This document shows, piece by piece, positions 35,406-43,670 of a DNA stretch of 64,000 nt (its first letter is position 1; every line of letters starts with the position of its first letter). The translations under genes were made by a program, and so were the position numbers. The DNA comes from a bacterium. GTDB lineage: Bacteria; Planctomycetota; Planctomycetia; Planctomycetales; Planctomycetaceae. The stretch spans positions 40,957-104,956 of the forward strand of contig WGMU01000014.1 in the NCBI GenBank assembly GCA_016124895.1. Direction: 5' to 3'. The notes under the pieces are model-generated. The model was not told the origin of the DNA, ran no database searches, and saw only the letters and a list, made by a program, of their open reading frames with translations.

Positions 35406-35855
35406 CCAGACACCGTTGACCGGAATCAGCCCGAATCCTGCTCATGGGGCATTTCATCATTAGTCCTTTCCGATCCGTCGTCGACGCAGCTCGAATCGGT
35501 GCCCGCTGGCAACAGTACGTCCCTCCCCGGTTTCCAACTGCTTTCTCGCCCGGTATATTCCCGGACTTCAACGACGGAGTCGGCAGGATTGCTTTTTGCC
35601 TCGGTAACGGCTCCGGATGAGATCGTCGCAGGCAGAGCGCAGTTCCGAGGTACCTCACGAAGCGGGTTGAGTGAACGCGGGACCGCGTTGCTCACGGGCC
35701 GCTGAGTCGCTTCCACGGAATCGGACGCCGCGACGAACCGCCACGTTTCGCAGCGGGTCCAGTCCGCGCTCGATACCGTAAGTTCGCACTCCACTCCGCA
35801 ACGGGTTTCCGTGCGGGATTCCATTTCCTGGTCAGAAGATCAAAAGGGACCGATC
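35406..35855. other. Intergenic region of 450 bp upstream of asd
   Basis: It separates the methyltransferase from asd, both rightward. I found no convincing gene. No lysine riboswitch core or other known leader was recognised, although asd is a common riboswitch target. The asd ribosome site AAGGGA is at its end (35844-35849). Confidence 0.45.
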
Positions 35856-36863
35856 GTGTTTGAGACAGTCGCCGTGGTCGGCGCAACCGGCGCCGTGGGA
35901 CGCATCATTCTTGAGCTGCTGGAAGCACGCGACTTCCCGGCGAAACAGTTCAAGCTGCTCTCGTCGAAACGGTCGGCCGGCACGAAAGTCACGCTCAAAG
36001 GCCAGGAAATCACGGTCGAGGAACTGACGCCCGAATCGTTCGCCGGAGTCGATCTGGTCATCGCCAGCACGCCCGACGAGACCGCTCGCGACTTCCTGCC
36101 GTACGCCGTCGAAGCCGGCTGCAAGGTTATTGACGAGTCCGGTTACTGGCGCATGAATTCCGAAGTCGCGCTCGTCGTGCCGGAAATCAATCCGCAGGCG
36201 GCGCTCGATGCGAAAGGCATCATCGCCAGCCCGAACTGCTCGACCACGCAGATGGTCGTCGCGCTGAAGCCGCTGCACGACGCAGCGAAGGTCAAACGGG
36301 TTTTCGTCGCGACCTATCAGGCAACCAGTGGTGCCGGCCTGCAGGGCAGCGCTGATCTGAAGGCCGGCTCGAAAGCCGCCCTCGCTGGCGAGACGTATGA
36401 GTATCAGGCGTTCAAACACCCGATCGCCTTCAACGCGATCCCGCAGATCGGCGGCAACAAGGCAGACGGCTACACCAGCGAAGAACTGAAGATGGTATAC
36501 GAGACGCGGAAGATCCTCGGCGACGAGTCGATCATGGTGAATCCGACGTGTGTTCGCATCCCGGTTTCAAACTGCCACAGCGAAGCGATCACGGTCGAAA
36601 CCGAACGGCCGGTTTCTCCGGAAGAGGCCCGTGAGCTGTTCTCGAACTTCCCCGGCATCGAAGTCGTTGATGACCTGGACGCCGGTCTCTACCCCATGCC
36701 GAGTACCTGCGACGGTCGTGACGAAGTTTTTATCGGCCGCATCCGCCGCGATATCTCGCACCCCAACGGGCTGAGCTTCTGGTGCGTCAGCGACAATCTG
36801 CGGAAAGGCGCGGCCACCAACGCCGTCCAGATCGCAGAACTGCTGGCGAAACACCAGTCGTAG
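35856..36863 (+). CDS. asd: Aspartate-semialdehyde dehydrogenase
   Basis: 335 residues from the GTG at 35856, 6 nt after AAGGGA; a GTG at 35811 would add 15 residues without family similarity. NADP-binding VAVVGATGAVGRIILELL at the N-terminus. The catalytic cysteine is C128 in ASPNCSTTQM. QATSGAGLQG and FNAIPQIGG are family segments, as are the Arg and His of RIPVSNCHSEA. It reduces aspartyl phosphate to the semialdehyde, the branch point for lysine/diaminopimelate, threonine and methionine. It stands alone. Confidence 0.96.
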   Translation: MFETVAVVGATGAVGRIILELLEARDFPAKQFKLLSSKRSAGTKVTLKGQEITVEELTPESFAGVDLVIASTPDETARDFLPYAVEAGCKVIDESGYWRMNSEVALVVPEINPQAALDAKGIIASPNCSTTQMVVALKPLHDAAKVKRVFVATYQATSGAGLQGSADLKAGSKAALAGETYEYQAFKHPIAFNAIPQIGGNKADGYTSEELKMVYETRKILGDESIMVNPTCVRIPVSNCHSEAITVETERPVSPEEARELFSNFPGIEVVDDLDAGLYPMPSTCDGRDEVFIGRIRRDISHPNGLSFWCVSDNLRKGAATNAVQIAELLAKHQS

Positions 36864-36890
36864 AGCAACCCGTTCAGGGAAGGTGTGATT

Positions 36891-37373
36891 TCATTGCAAC
36901 GACGCCGCGCCGGCCTGCTGCTGGTGAATCTCGATGGCGACGCTGGCCAGCAGCGAGCTATCGTTGCGCGCTGCGCGGCCGTCAAATGTCAGTTTGATTG
37001 ACAGTTCGTTCGAGGCATCAAGTCGGTCGGTCACGTCGAACGAGTGCGGCTCGGTCGACTTTGTCATGGCAGCCACAAGTTCTCCATTGACGGCGATCTC
37101 TGCGTCGCCAATGACACAGTCGAGTGTCACGTAGACGCGTTCGTGAGCTTCGAGATTCGAGGGTCGACCGAAACGCCGACGCAGCAGAACGGTGCCGGCA
37201 ACAGCTCCAAATGCGTCGAGCCAGCTTGTCGGCATCCGGACGCGCGAGGTGCTCATCTGCGGCGAATTGCGATCGGCACAGCGCGTCAGAAACGCTGCTG
37301 CCGGTTCCGGGCCGTCGAGCCATTCGTAAAACCATGGCCCCTTGAGATTCATTCGATGCACGCACTCGGTCAT
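36891..37373 (-). CDS. Small GH2-like jelly-roll protein
   Basis: 160 residues from the ATG at 37373, 4 bp after the phosphofructokinase stop (TGAGCGAATG), hence the same transcript. NLKGPWFYEWLDG at the start and LRRRFGRPSNLEAHERVYVTLDCVIGDAEIAVNGELV, then HSFDVTDRLDASNELSIKLTFDG, match the sugar-binding beta-sandwich found at the N-terminus of GH2 beta-galactosidases. No catalytic barrel follows, so it is a stand-alone carbohydrate-binding-like fold. It has no signal peptide, so it is probably cytosolic. Role unknown; coupling with phosphofructokinase suggests carbohydrate metabolism. Confidence 0.65.
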   Translation of the reverse strand: MTECVHRMNLKGPWFYEWLDGPEPAAAFLTRCADRNSPQMSTSRVRMPTSWLDAFGAVAGTVLLRRRFGRPSNLEAHERVYVTLDCVIGDAEIAVNGELVAAMTKSTEPHSFDVTDRLDASNELSIKLTFDGRAARNDSSLLASVAIEIHQQQAGAASLQ

Positions 37374-37377
37374 TCGC

Positions 37378-38751
37378 TCAGTCCAGATACCGGATGCGCT
37401 TCTGCACTTCGACATTGATGCTCTGATACCGCGTCAGCAGATTGCCCGAAGCAAACAGCTTTGCGTGCAGCACTTCCAGATCCTCGTGTCCGATCGCGCG
37501 TCTGAAGATCGGATTCAGATAGTCGCGGCCAAGCTGCGACGGCCGAAAGCGGTTCTCATCATACAGCGACGGATGCACTTCGCGCGCGTGGATGATGCCC
37601 CAGCGGTCGCGGAGCTTGTTTGCCGACAGTTCGCTCAGTGTGAATCCTCCGTCCTGACTCCAGCTCAACGTCGACAGGAAATTATTCCGCTCGCTGACCA
37701 GCAGTTCGAGCGCCTTGCCGCCGAGCTGGGCTGCGTAAAACCGGTCGAACAGAATGGGCCGTCCGCCGCGCTGCGTGTGTCCGAGTTTTCGCGTGAAGAT
37801 CGCCGACGATGCAGACTCGTGGCGGCGGTTCTTCTGGAAGTATTCGTCGCCGAGTTCGGCGGCCAGAATCTCGGCCAGTCGTTCGGCGGCCCCGCTGAAT
37901 TTGATATTCCCCGCCGGATCAACGCTGCTCGATTTTGCTCCCAGCGGTCCGTCGCTGTCGCAGACACCTTCCCCGATCACCAGTACGGCGCTCTTCTGCA
38001 GATCGTACAGATGCCGGACGCGGTCGATGATCTTCGGATAATCGAGTTCGACTTCGGGGATCAGGATCATGTCCGGCTGGCCGTAGGCTGCTCCGAGCGC
38101 GATGTATCCGGAATCGCGTCCCATGACTTCGATGATCGCGATACGGCGATGGCTTTCGGCAGTCGTCCTGATACGGTCGATACTTTGTGCGACGACAAAG
38201 ACAGCCGTCGCGTAACCTGGGGTGACATAGTTGACGATCTCACCAAGAGATACATCGTCACGCGTCATCTCGTGCCGATACCGGTCCTCGCCATTGTCGG
38301 CAGTCTCGCGGACCCATTCGTTCGGTTCGTCGATATGGTTCAGGCCGAGGTCGTTATCGATCGTTTTCGGAGCCAGCGTGCAGGGAAACAGTTCGCTCAG
38401 CGGCTGCATCCCGTTGATGGTTCCGTCGCCTCCAATACAAATCAGCCCTTCGATACCGATCTGTTCGAGCCGCGCACTGACGGCCTTCAGAATGTCCGTC
38501 TGGTCTGGATCGATATAGCTGCGCGACGCGCCGATGATCGTACCACCCATGCAGGGATCCAATTCCGGAATCGTCGTGAACAGTGGATTGAGCCGCACGT
38601 GCGGCAGCCGTTCGCTGAGCATCCCGTCGAAGCCTTTCATCAGTCCGTAGACTTCGATTTCCAGCTCGTTGGCTCGCTGCACGGCTCCGTATAGAGTCGC
38701 GTTCAGAGCTGGCGTGTCGCCACCGGCGGTCAGGATCGCAATTCGCTTCAT
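37378..38751 (-). CDS. 6-phosphofructokinase
   Basis: 457 residues from the ATG at 38751 with AGGA upstream; the frame runs to 38844, but that extension does not match the family. Motifs: AILTAGGDTPALNATLYGAV, GGTIIGASRS, ICIGGDGTINGM, PKTIDNDLG, and MGRDSGYIAL. The phosphoryl donor is indicated by two sites: Gly in GGDG (ATP type) and Lys in PKTIDND (found in PPi enzymes but also in the long ATP enzymes of plants and trypanosomes). Length and residues fit the latter group, so ATP is the likely donor. It phosphorylates fructose 6-phosphate in glycolysis. It is followed at 4 bp by the GH2-like gene. Confidence 0.92.
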   Translation of the reverse strand: MKRIAILTAGGDTPALNATLYGAVQRANELEIEVYGLMKGFDGMLSERLPHVRLNPLFTTIPELDPCMGGTIIGASRSYIDPDQTDILKAVSARLEQIGIEGLICIGGDGTINGMQPLSELFPCTLAPKTIDNDLGLNHIDEPNEWVRETADNGEDRYRHEMTRDDVSLGEIVNYVTPGYATAVFVVAQSIDRIRTTAESHRRIAIIEVMGRDSGYIALGAAYGQPDMILIPEVELDYPKIIDRVRHLYDLQKSAVLVIGEGVCDSDGPLGAKSSSVDPAGNIKFSGAAERLAEILAAELGDEYFQKNRRHESASSAIFTRKLGHTQRGGRPILFDRFYAAQLGGKALELLVSERNNFLSTLSWSQDGGFTLSELSANKLRDRWGIIHAREVHPSLYDENRFRPSQLGRDYLNPIFRRAIGHEDLEVLHAKLFASGNLLTRYQSINVEVQKRIRYLD

Positions 38752-39011
38752 TCCATGGTCCTCAGAAATGGTCCTGACGAAACGCGCCAGGGGGACGTAC
38801 AGCCGGCAGGTCGAGTCATCTTGAGCCGTGTGCGGGGCGCTCATAGAACACGGCTGACGGAGCGTTCTTTCTGCTGCGACGCTTGGCGATCAGCCAGCGC
38901 GGCGAGTCATAGCAGATTCACCGCTGACCTGCTGCGGGAATCTGTCAGAAACGACGACGAGTTGTCGCCGCATCAACATTGACGAATCTCAGAATCAATG
39001 GAGACTGGACC

Positions 39012-40223
39012 ATGCGATTCTTCACCGGATGTCTGTGTTCCGCTGTTCTTGCGAGCGTGTTTACCGCCTGGCTGATCGACAGCCGCCATGCCGGACCGAT
39101 CGACGTGATGTCGTCCGCGGTTGCTCAGGACCGAAACGGTCCGCGCGGTCCCGGCTTTCCACTGGTCGTGCCGGCTCGTGCAGAGGACGACCTCGCCGGC
39201 CTGTTTAACGCCGAGGGGCTGACGTCCGAAGAGGCGATCAACGTCGCCGTTTACGAGCGGCTGCACCGCAGCGTGGTGAACATCACGACGCGCAGCATCC
39301 GGGTTGACTCGTTTTTCCTGACTGAATCGACGGCCGAAGGTACCGGCTCGGGATCGGTCATCGATAAGACCGGCCACATCCTGACCAACTGGCATGTCAT
39401 CGCCGACGCGCGGAACATCGGCGTCACACTGTTCAACGGCGAAACGTACGAAGCCAGCGTCGTTGGTTACGACCCGCCGAATGATGTCGCGATTATCCGA
39501 ATTGACGCCCCGCCGGAAGTGCTCTTCCCGCTCACGATGGGCGACTCCGGCAAGCTCAAAGTCGGGATGCGCGTCCTGGCGATCGGCAACCCGTTCGAGC
39601 TGGAACGGACGCTGACGACGGGCATCATCTCCAGCCTGAACCGCTCGCTGGAGGTGCAGGAAAACTGGACGATCAAATCGATCATCCAGATCGACGCGTC
39701 CATCAACCCCGGTAACTCGGGCGGCCCGCTGCTCGATCTGCACGGCCGGCTGATCGGCATCAACACGGCCATTGCCAGCCGCACTGGCCAGAGTGCTGGC
39801 GTCGGCTTCGCCATTCCCGTCGACCTGGTCGCTCGCGTCGTCCCCGAACTGATCACTCACGGCCGAGTCTTCCGTCCGGAGGTCGGAATCCAGCGAGTGT
39901 TTGAAACGGAGAAAGGACTCCTCGTCGAGCGTCTGACCCCGGACGGCCCGGCCGAACGCGCTGGTGTGCGTGGTCCAACGCTGCTGCGCCAACGCCGTGG
40001 CCCGTTTGTCTTCGAGCGACTCGACCGCAGCACTGCCGACCTGATCGTCAAAGTGGACGGCAAAGAAGTGAAGTCCGTCGGCGACTTCCGCGAAGCCATC
40101 GAAAGCCGCAAGCCCGGCGAGTCTGTCACGCTGACGGTAATCCGGGATGGCAAAGCCGTTGACATCAGGGTCCAGCTCGCCGGTGGCCCGCCGAAGCCTG
40201 TCGTGCCGGGGACCCGGCTGTAA
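39012..40223 (+). CDS. HtrA/DegP-type serine protease with one PDZ domain
   Basis: 403 residues from the ATG at 39012 (GGAG upstream); an ATG at 38979 would add 11 residues. N-terminal signal or anchor (about 1-24). The trypsin-like domain keeps the full triad: H128 in LTNWHVIAD, D158 in PPNDVAIIR and S236 in NPGNSGGPL. One PDZ domain (about 285-395) contains a ten-residue Arg-rich insert near LLRQRRGPFVFERLD. HtrA proteases cut unfolded proteins in the periplasm under stress. It stands alone and faces away from the phosphofructokinase gene. Confidence 0.93.
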   Translation: MRFFTGCLCSAVLASVFTAWLIDSRHAGPIDVMSSAVAQDRNGPRGPGFPLVVPARAEDDLAGLFNAEGLTSEEAINVAVYERLHRSVVNITTRSIRVDSFFLTESTAEGTGSGSVIDKTGHILTNWHVIADARNIGVTLFNGETYEASVVGYDPPNDVAIIRIDAPPEVLFPLTMGDSGKLKVGMRVLAIGNPFELERTLTTGIISSLNRSLEVQENWTIKSIIQIDASINPGNSGGPLLDLHGRLIGINTAIASRTGQSAGVGFAIPVDLVARVVPELITHGRVFRPEVGIQRVFETEKGLLVERLTPDGPAERAGVRGPTLLRQRRGPFVFERLDRSTADLIVKVDGKEVKSVGDFREAIESRKPGESVTLTVIRDGKAVDIRVQLAGGPPKPVVPGTRL

Positions 40224-40234
40224 AGTCAGCCGGG
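40213..40234 (+). terminator. Hairpin overlapping the htrA stop
   Basis: CCCGGCTG (last htrA codons) pairs perfectly with CAGCCGGG across a TAAAGT loop that contains the stop. No T-run follows, so intrinsic termination is uncertain. Confidence 0.35.
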
Positions 40235-40423
40235 AAATGGTTGAGAGCAGGCGATCGAGTACGGCTGGTCGATCGACTGAAGACGCAATGTCGGCAGTCG
40301 CGAACGTCGCACTGACTTTCGGCCGACTGCCGAAACGCTGGCGTGCTCAGGGTCACGATGGAAGAATCTACCCGCTGCAACTCTCTCGACTCTGGATGCG
40401 ATCTTGCCCGCAGGTACACAGCC

Positions 40424-41899
40424 ATGACTCACGATCTCTTCTCGATGTCACGCCGCCAGCTTCTCGCTCAGGCCGGCTGCGGGTTTGGAACGCTCGGCCT
40501 CGCCGGGTTGCTGCAGGACGAGGGACTGCTCGAAGTTGCCAGAGCCGACGAGACGCTCGGCGATCGCGCGCTCAACCCGCTGGCACCACGAGATCCGCAC
40601 TTTGAACCGCACGCTAAACGCGTAATCTGGCTCTTCATTAACGGAGGGCCAAGTCACGTCGACACGTGGGATTACAAGCCCGCTCTGGAGAAGTGGCACG
40701 ACAAATCCATCCGCGAATTCGCTCCGGACTTCAGCGACACGACCGGCTTCTTCAAGAACGCCGTCGGTAACCTGATGAAGTCGCCATTCAAGTTTGCGCC
40801 GCAGGGCGAGTGCGGCAAGATGGTCCCCGAGATCTTTCCGCACATGGGCCGGCACGTCGACAAAATGGCGTTCATTCTGTCGGGACATACCGAGTCGAAT
40901 AATCACTCGCCGGCGCTGTTCGCGATGAACACCGGCTTTGCGCGAATGGGTTTTCCGTGCGTCGGTTCGTGGGTGACGTACGGGCTCGGCAGCGAGAGCC
41001 GTGATCTGCCGGGCTTTGTCGTGATGAGTGATCCCAAAGGCCGCGGACTGCCGAAGGGACACGCCGCCAACTGGAGCGCGGGATTCCTGCCGGGCGTCTT
41101 TCAGGGCACACATCTGAAGCCACAAGGCGAACCGATCGACAATCTCGTCCGGCCGTCTGACGTCACCGATCTCGCGCAGCGGAACCAGCTCGACCTGTTG
41201 AAGTCACTCAACTCGCTGCATCTCGACGACCACCGCGCAGATTCGGAACTGGCCGCACGGATCGAGAGTTTTGAACTCGCCTACCGCATGCAGACGGCCG
41301 CGCCCGAAGCACTCGATATCGCTGCCGAGCCGAAGCATATTCAGGACCTGTACGGCATCGGCGACGAACGCTGCGACCACTTCGCGCGGCAGTGCCTGGT
41401 TGCGCGACGGCTGCTGGAACGTGGTGTCCGCTTCGTGCAGATCTACTCGGGCGGTATGGAGAATCAGCGGTCCTGGGACGGGCATAACGACATTGACGGC
41501 AATCATCGCCAGTTCGCCGGAGAAACCGATCAGCCAGTCGGCGGCCTGCTGAGCGATCTCGCTGAACGCGGCCTGCTGGAAGACACGCTGGTCGTCTGGT
41601 GCGGCGAATTCGGGCGTCTGCCGGTCGCTCAGAAGTCAGCCAAACCCGGCCGCGACCACAACCCGCACTGCTTCTGTGCCTGGCTGGCCGGCGGCGGCGC
41701 GAAGGGCGGCACGATTCACGGAGCCTCGGACGAGATCGGTTACAAGGCTCACGACGACAAGGTCCACATCAATGACCTGCACGCGACGATCCTGCACCTG
41801 CTGGGTATGGACCACGAAAAGCTGACCTACAAATACAACGGCCGCCGCTTCCGCCTGACCGACGTCGCAGGCGAAGTCCTGCACGATGTGATCGCATAA
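40424..41899 (+). CDS. DUF1501 family protein (sulfatase-like fold), Tat-exported
   Basis: 491 residues from the ATG at 40424; an upstream in-frame ATG at 40343 would bury the signal. The N-terminus has SRRQLLAQAGCGFGTLGLAGLL, a twin-arginine signal. The core begins AKRVIWLFINGGPSHVDTWDYKP, typical of DUF1501, with GKMVPEIFPHMGRHVDKMAFILS, SWVTYGLGSESRDLPGF, QIYSGG, WDGHNDIDGNH, VWCGEFGR and RDHNPHCFCAWLAGGGAKGG. The family belongs to the alkaline phosphatase/sulfatase superfamily; the reaction is not known. In planctomycetes DUF1501 genes usually pair with DUF1553/DUF1549 cytochrome-type genes, but no such partner is adjacent here. Confidence 0.93.
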   Translation: MTHDLFSMSRRQLLAQAGCGFGTLGLAGLLQDEGLLEVARADETLGDRALNPLAPRDPHFEPHAKRVIWLFINGGPSHVDTWDYKPALEKWHDKSIREFAPDFSDTTGFFKNAVGNLMKSPFKFAPQGECGKMVPEIFPHMGRHVDKMAFILSGHTESNNHSPALFAMNTGFARMGFPCVGSWVTYGLGSESRDLPGFVVMSDPKGRGLPKGHAANWSAGFLPGVFQGTHLKPQGEPIDNLVRPSDVTDLAQRNQLDLLKSLNSLHLDDHRADSELAARIESFELAYRMQTAAPEALDIAAEPKHIQDLYGIGDERCDHFARQCLVARRLLERGVRFVQIYSGGMENQRSWDGHNDIDGNHRQFAGETDQPVGGLLSDLAERGLLEDTLVVWCGEFGRLPVAQKSAKPGRDHNPHCFCAWLAGGGAKGGTIHGASDEIGYKAHDDKVHINDLHATILHLLGMDHEKLTYKYNGRRFRLTDVAGEVLHDVIA

Positions 41900-42377
41900 A
41901 ACCCGTAGACCGGATCAGCAGCCCCGAGCCCTCGCCGTCGAAGTTGACGCTGGTCTTCTCTGGTTCTGGATCGGCGACTATTCGGAATTCGACCGGCAGA
42001 TCGGCGGTTGATCATCACAGGCTTGTCCGGCAGTGCTCAGCACACTGCTGGCGAGCCAGCAGTGGCGCCCATGTGAGGCGAGAGTCGGTCCGTGCGGATC
42101 GATCAGCCGCCGAGGTGGATGTTTTCCGGTTCGATGCTCGGCTTCGATGCCGCGGAAGTGGTCGACGTAGAACAAATCGCGCGAACTCCGGCCTCCGTAC
42201 CTGGGCGAGACTTTGTGGCCGGTCTTCAGGGCCGGGTTTGCGGCGTGTGCTACTTAACGCTGCGCCGGAACTTCGCCACAATCATCCACTCCGGAACAGA
42301 CCGTGCCGGACAGCTTTGGCAGGTTGTCTGTCCGACTTTTTCAGTCAGTTCAGGCCTGGTAACTCGAGGTCCCTTCG
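41900..42377. other. Intergenic region of 478 bp
   Basis: It follows the DUF1501 gene. It holds the perfect hairpin at 42043-42064 and otherwise only short frames on both strands with no recognisable family. Its end carries the ribosome site of the next gene (GAGG, 8 nt before ATG). It could include remnants of older sequence. Confidence 0.4.
42043..42064. repeat. Perfect 9-bp hairpin with CGAG loop
   Basis: CACTGCTGG and CCAGCAGTG flank a CGAG tetraloop, about 145 bp after the DUF1501 stop. No T-run follows. Compact palindromes of this kind are often dispersed in planctomycete genomes, but only one copy is in this window. Confidence 0.45.
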
Positions 42378-43472
42378 ATGATGCGAGTCACGAACGTCAC
42401 GACGTGGTTTGTCGAAGTTCCGCAGACAGCTCCCATCGCACCGTACCGGTCTCACATTCGTACGAGTTCGACGACGGCGAAGGGCATTGTCCGCTTGCAG
42501 ACTGACGAGGGGCTCGAAGGCTGGGGCGAGTACAACGTCAATTTTCTGCCGCACCTCAACTACGCGCAGCTACGCCGCGACGCCGAATGGATGCTCGGCC
42601 GCGATCCGCAGAACATCGCAGCGCTGCACCGCGATTTTCCTCACAGCGGAGACGGTCTGCTGCGGCTGCGCGTGAAATGCGGGATCGAGATGGCCTGCTG
42701 GGACATCGCGGGCAAAGCGGCCGGGCAATCGGTCGCAGTGCTGCTGGGCGGGATCATCCGCGAGGAGATCGAACTCGCTGCCTGCATGGGCATCCAGACT
42801 TACGAACGCGCGGGCGAGATCGCGTCTCTGTACGTCGAGCAGGGATACAGCACGATAAAAACGAAAGCCGGCTCCGACGCGGATGAAGACTTTGAAATGG
42901 TCCGCGGCATCCGCGACGCCGTCGGTGACCGGCTGAAGATTCGCGTCGATCCCAACCGGGCGTACTCGCCGCAGGAGGCCGCCGATCTGGCAAGGCGGCT
43001 CGAACAGTTCGACCTCGAATACTTTGAGCAGCCGATCATGGCCGAGCCGCTTTCCGCTGCCCGCTGGCTCCGTGAGCAGACAGCGATTCCAATCGCGCTG
43101 AACGAGAGCGTCGTTGAGCCGGACTCGGTGCTGCAGATTCTGCGGGAGAACGCGGCGTCGCACATTCTGCCGGACACGCACATCGCCGGCGGCATTCTGC
43201 CCTGCGTGAAAATCGGGATATTGTGCGAAGCGGCCGGAATCCCGTGCATCATGCACTGCGGCCACGACCTCGGCCCGAAGACCGCCGCCATGCTGCACGT
43301 CGCCGCGGCCTGCCCGTCGTACTCACTGGCCAACGACTGCACCTATTACGGCCTGGTCGACGACGTCATCACCGAGATGATCCCGATCGAAAACGGCCGG
43401 ATGCGCGTGCCGATTTCGCCGGGTCTCGGCGTTGAATGCGACATCGAGAAGCTCGAACGCTACTCGTTTTGA
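42378..43472 (+). CDS. Mandelate racemase/muconate lactonizing enzyme family protein
   Basis: 364 residues; GAGG stands 8 nt before the ATG. Enolase-superfamily layout: an N-terminal capping domain (about 1-125) and a beta-barrel. Catalytic features: the KxK pair K161/K163 in TIKTKAG, metal ligands D191 (RVDPN), E217 (FEQP) and E243 (LNES), then LPDTHIAGG and HCGHDLG near the C-terminus. The double-Lys motif and a distal His allow proton abstraction from a carboxylate substrate. The family covers sugar-acid dehydratases and cycloisomerases; the precise substrate cannot be assigned from sequence alone. It stands alone, and a hairpin follows. Confidence 0.88.
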   Translation: MMRVTNVTTWFVEVPQTAPIAPYRSHIRTSSTTAKGIVRLQTDEGLEGWGEYNVNFLPHLNYAQLRRDAEWMLGRDPQNIAALHRDFPHSGDGLLRLRVKCGIEMACWDIAGKAAGQSVAVLLGGIIREEIELAACMGIQTYERAGEIASLYVEQGYSTIKTKAGSDADEDFEMVRGIRDAVGDRLKIRVDPNRAYSPQEAADLARRLEQFDLEYFEQPIMAEPLSAARWLREQTAIPIALNESVVEPDSVLQILRENAASHILPDTHIAGGILPCVKIGILCEAAGIPCIMHCGHDLGPKTAAMLHVAAACPSYSLANDCTYYGLVDDVITEMIPIENGRMRVPISPGLGVECDIEKLERYSF

Positions 43473-43474
43473 GA

Positions 43475-43501
43475 CGGCGAAGAATTCCTACGCCTTCGCC
43501 G
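43475..43501 (+). terminator. Hairpin after the enolase-superfamily gene
   Basis: CGGCGAAG and CTTCGCCG form a perfect 8-bp stem around an 11-nt loop, 3 bp after the stop. A T5 run comes about 10 nt later. Possible terminator. Confidence 0.4.
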
Positions 43502-43670
43502 CTCCACGCATTTTTCCCAGCCTCGCAATCGCTTTCTCAGCCAAACAGTAAAACCGGTATATCCAGAAAAAGTTGCCCTGCCTTCCTGACCGATATGACC
43601 GATACGCGATCGTCCCTGAGATGGTCGCGGGCGGAACCTCGTTTACAGTGACTTCGGTCGGGACGGCGAC

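Noticed and set aside
35406..35855. Riboswitch upstream of asd
   Set aside because: No lysine-riboswitch core or other known consensus could be found by eye.
37342..38694. 450-codon open frame on the plus strand
   Set aside because: Antisense of the phosphofructokinase gene, with no family similarity.
41978..42175. 65-codon minus-strand frame starting [14 protein letters not shown]
   Set aside because: It ends across the hairpin and has no recognisable family; perhaps a remnant, not supportable as a gene.
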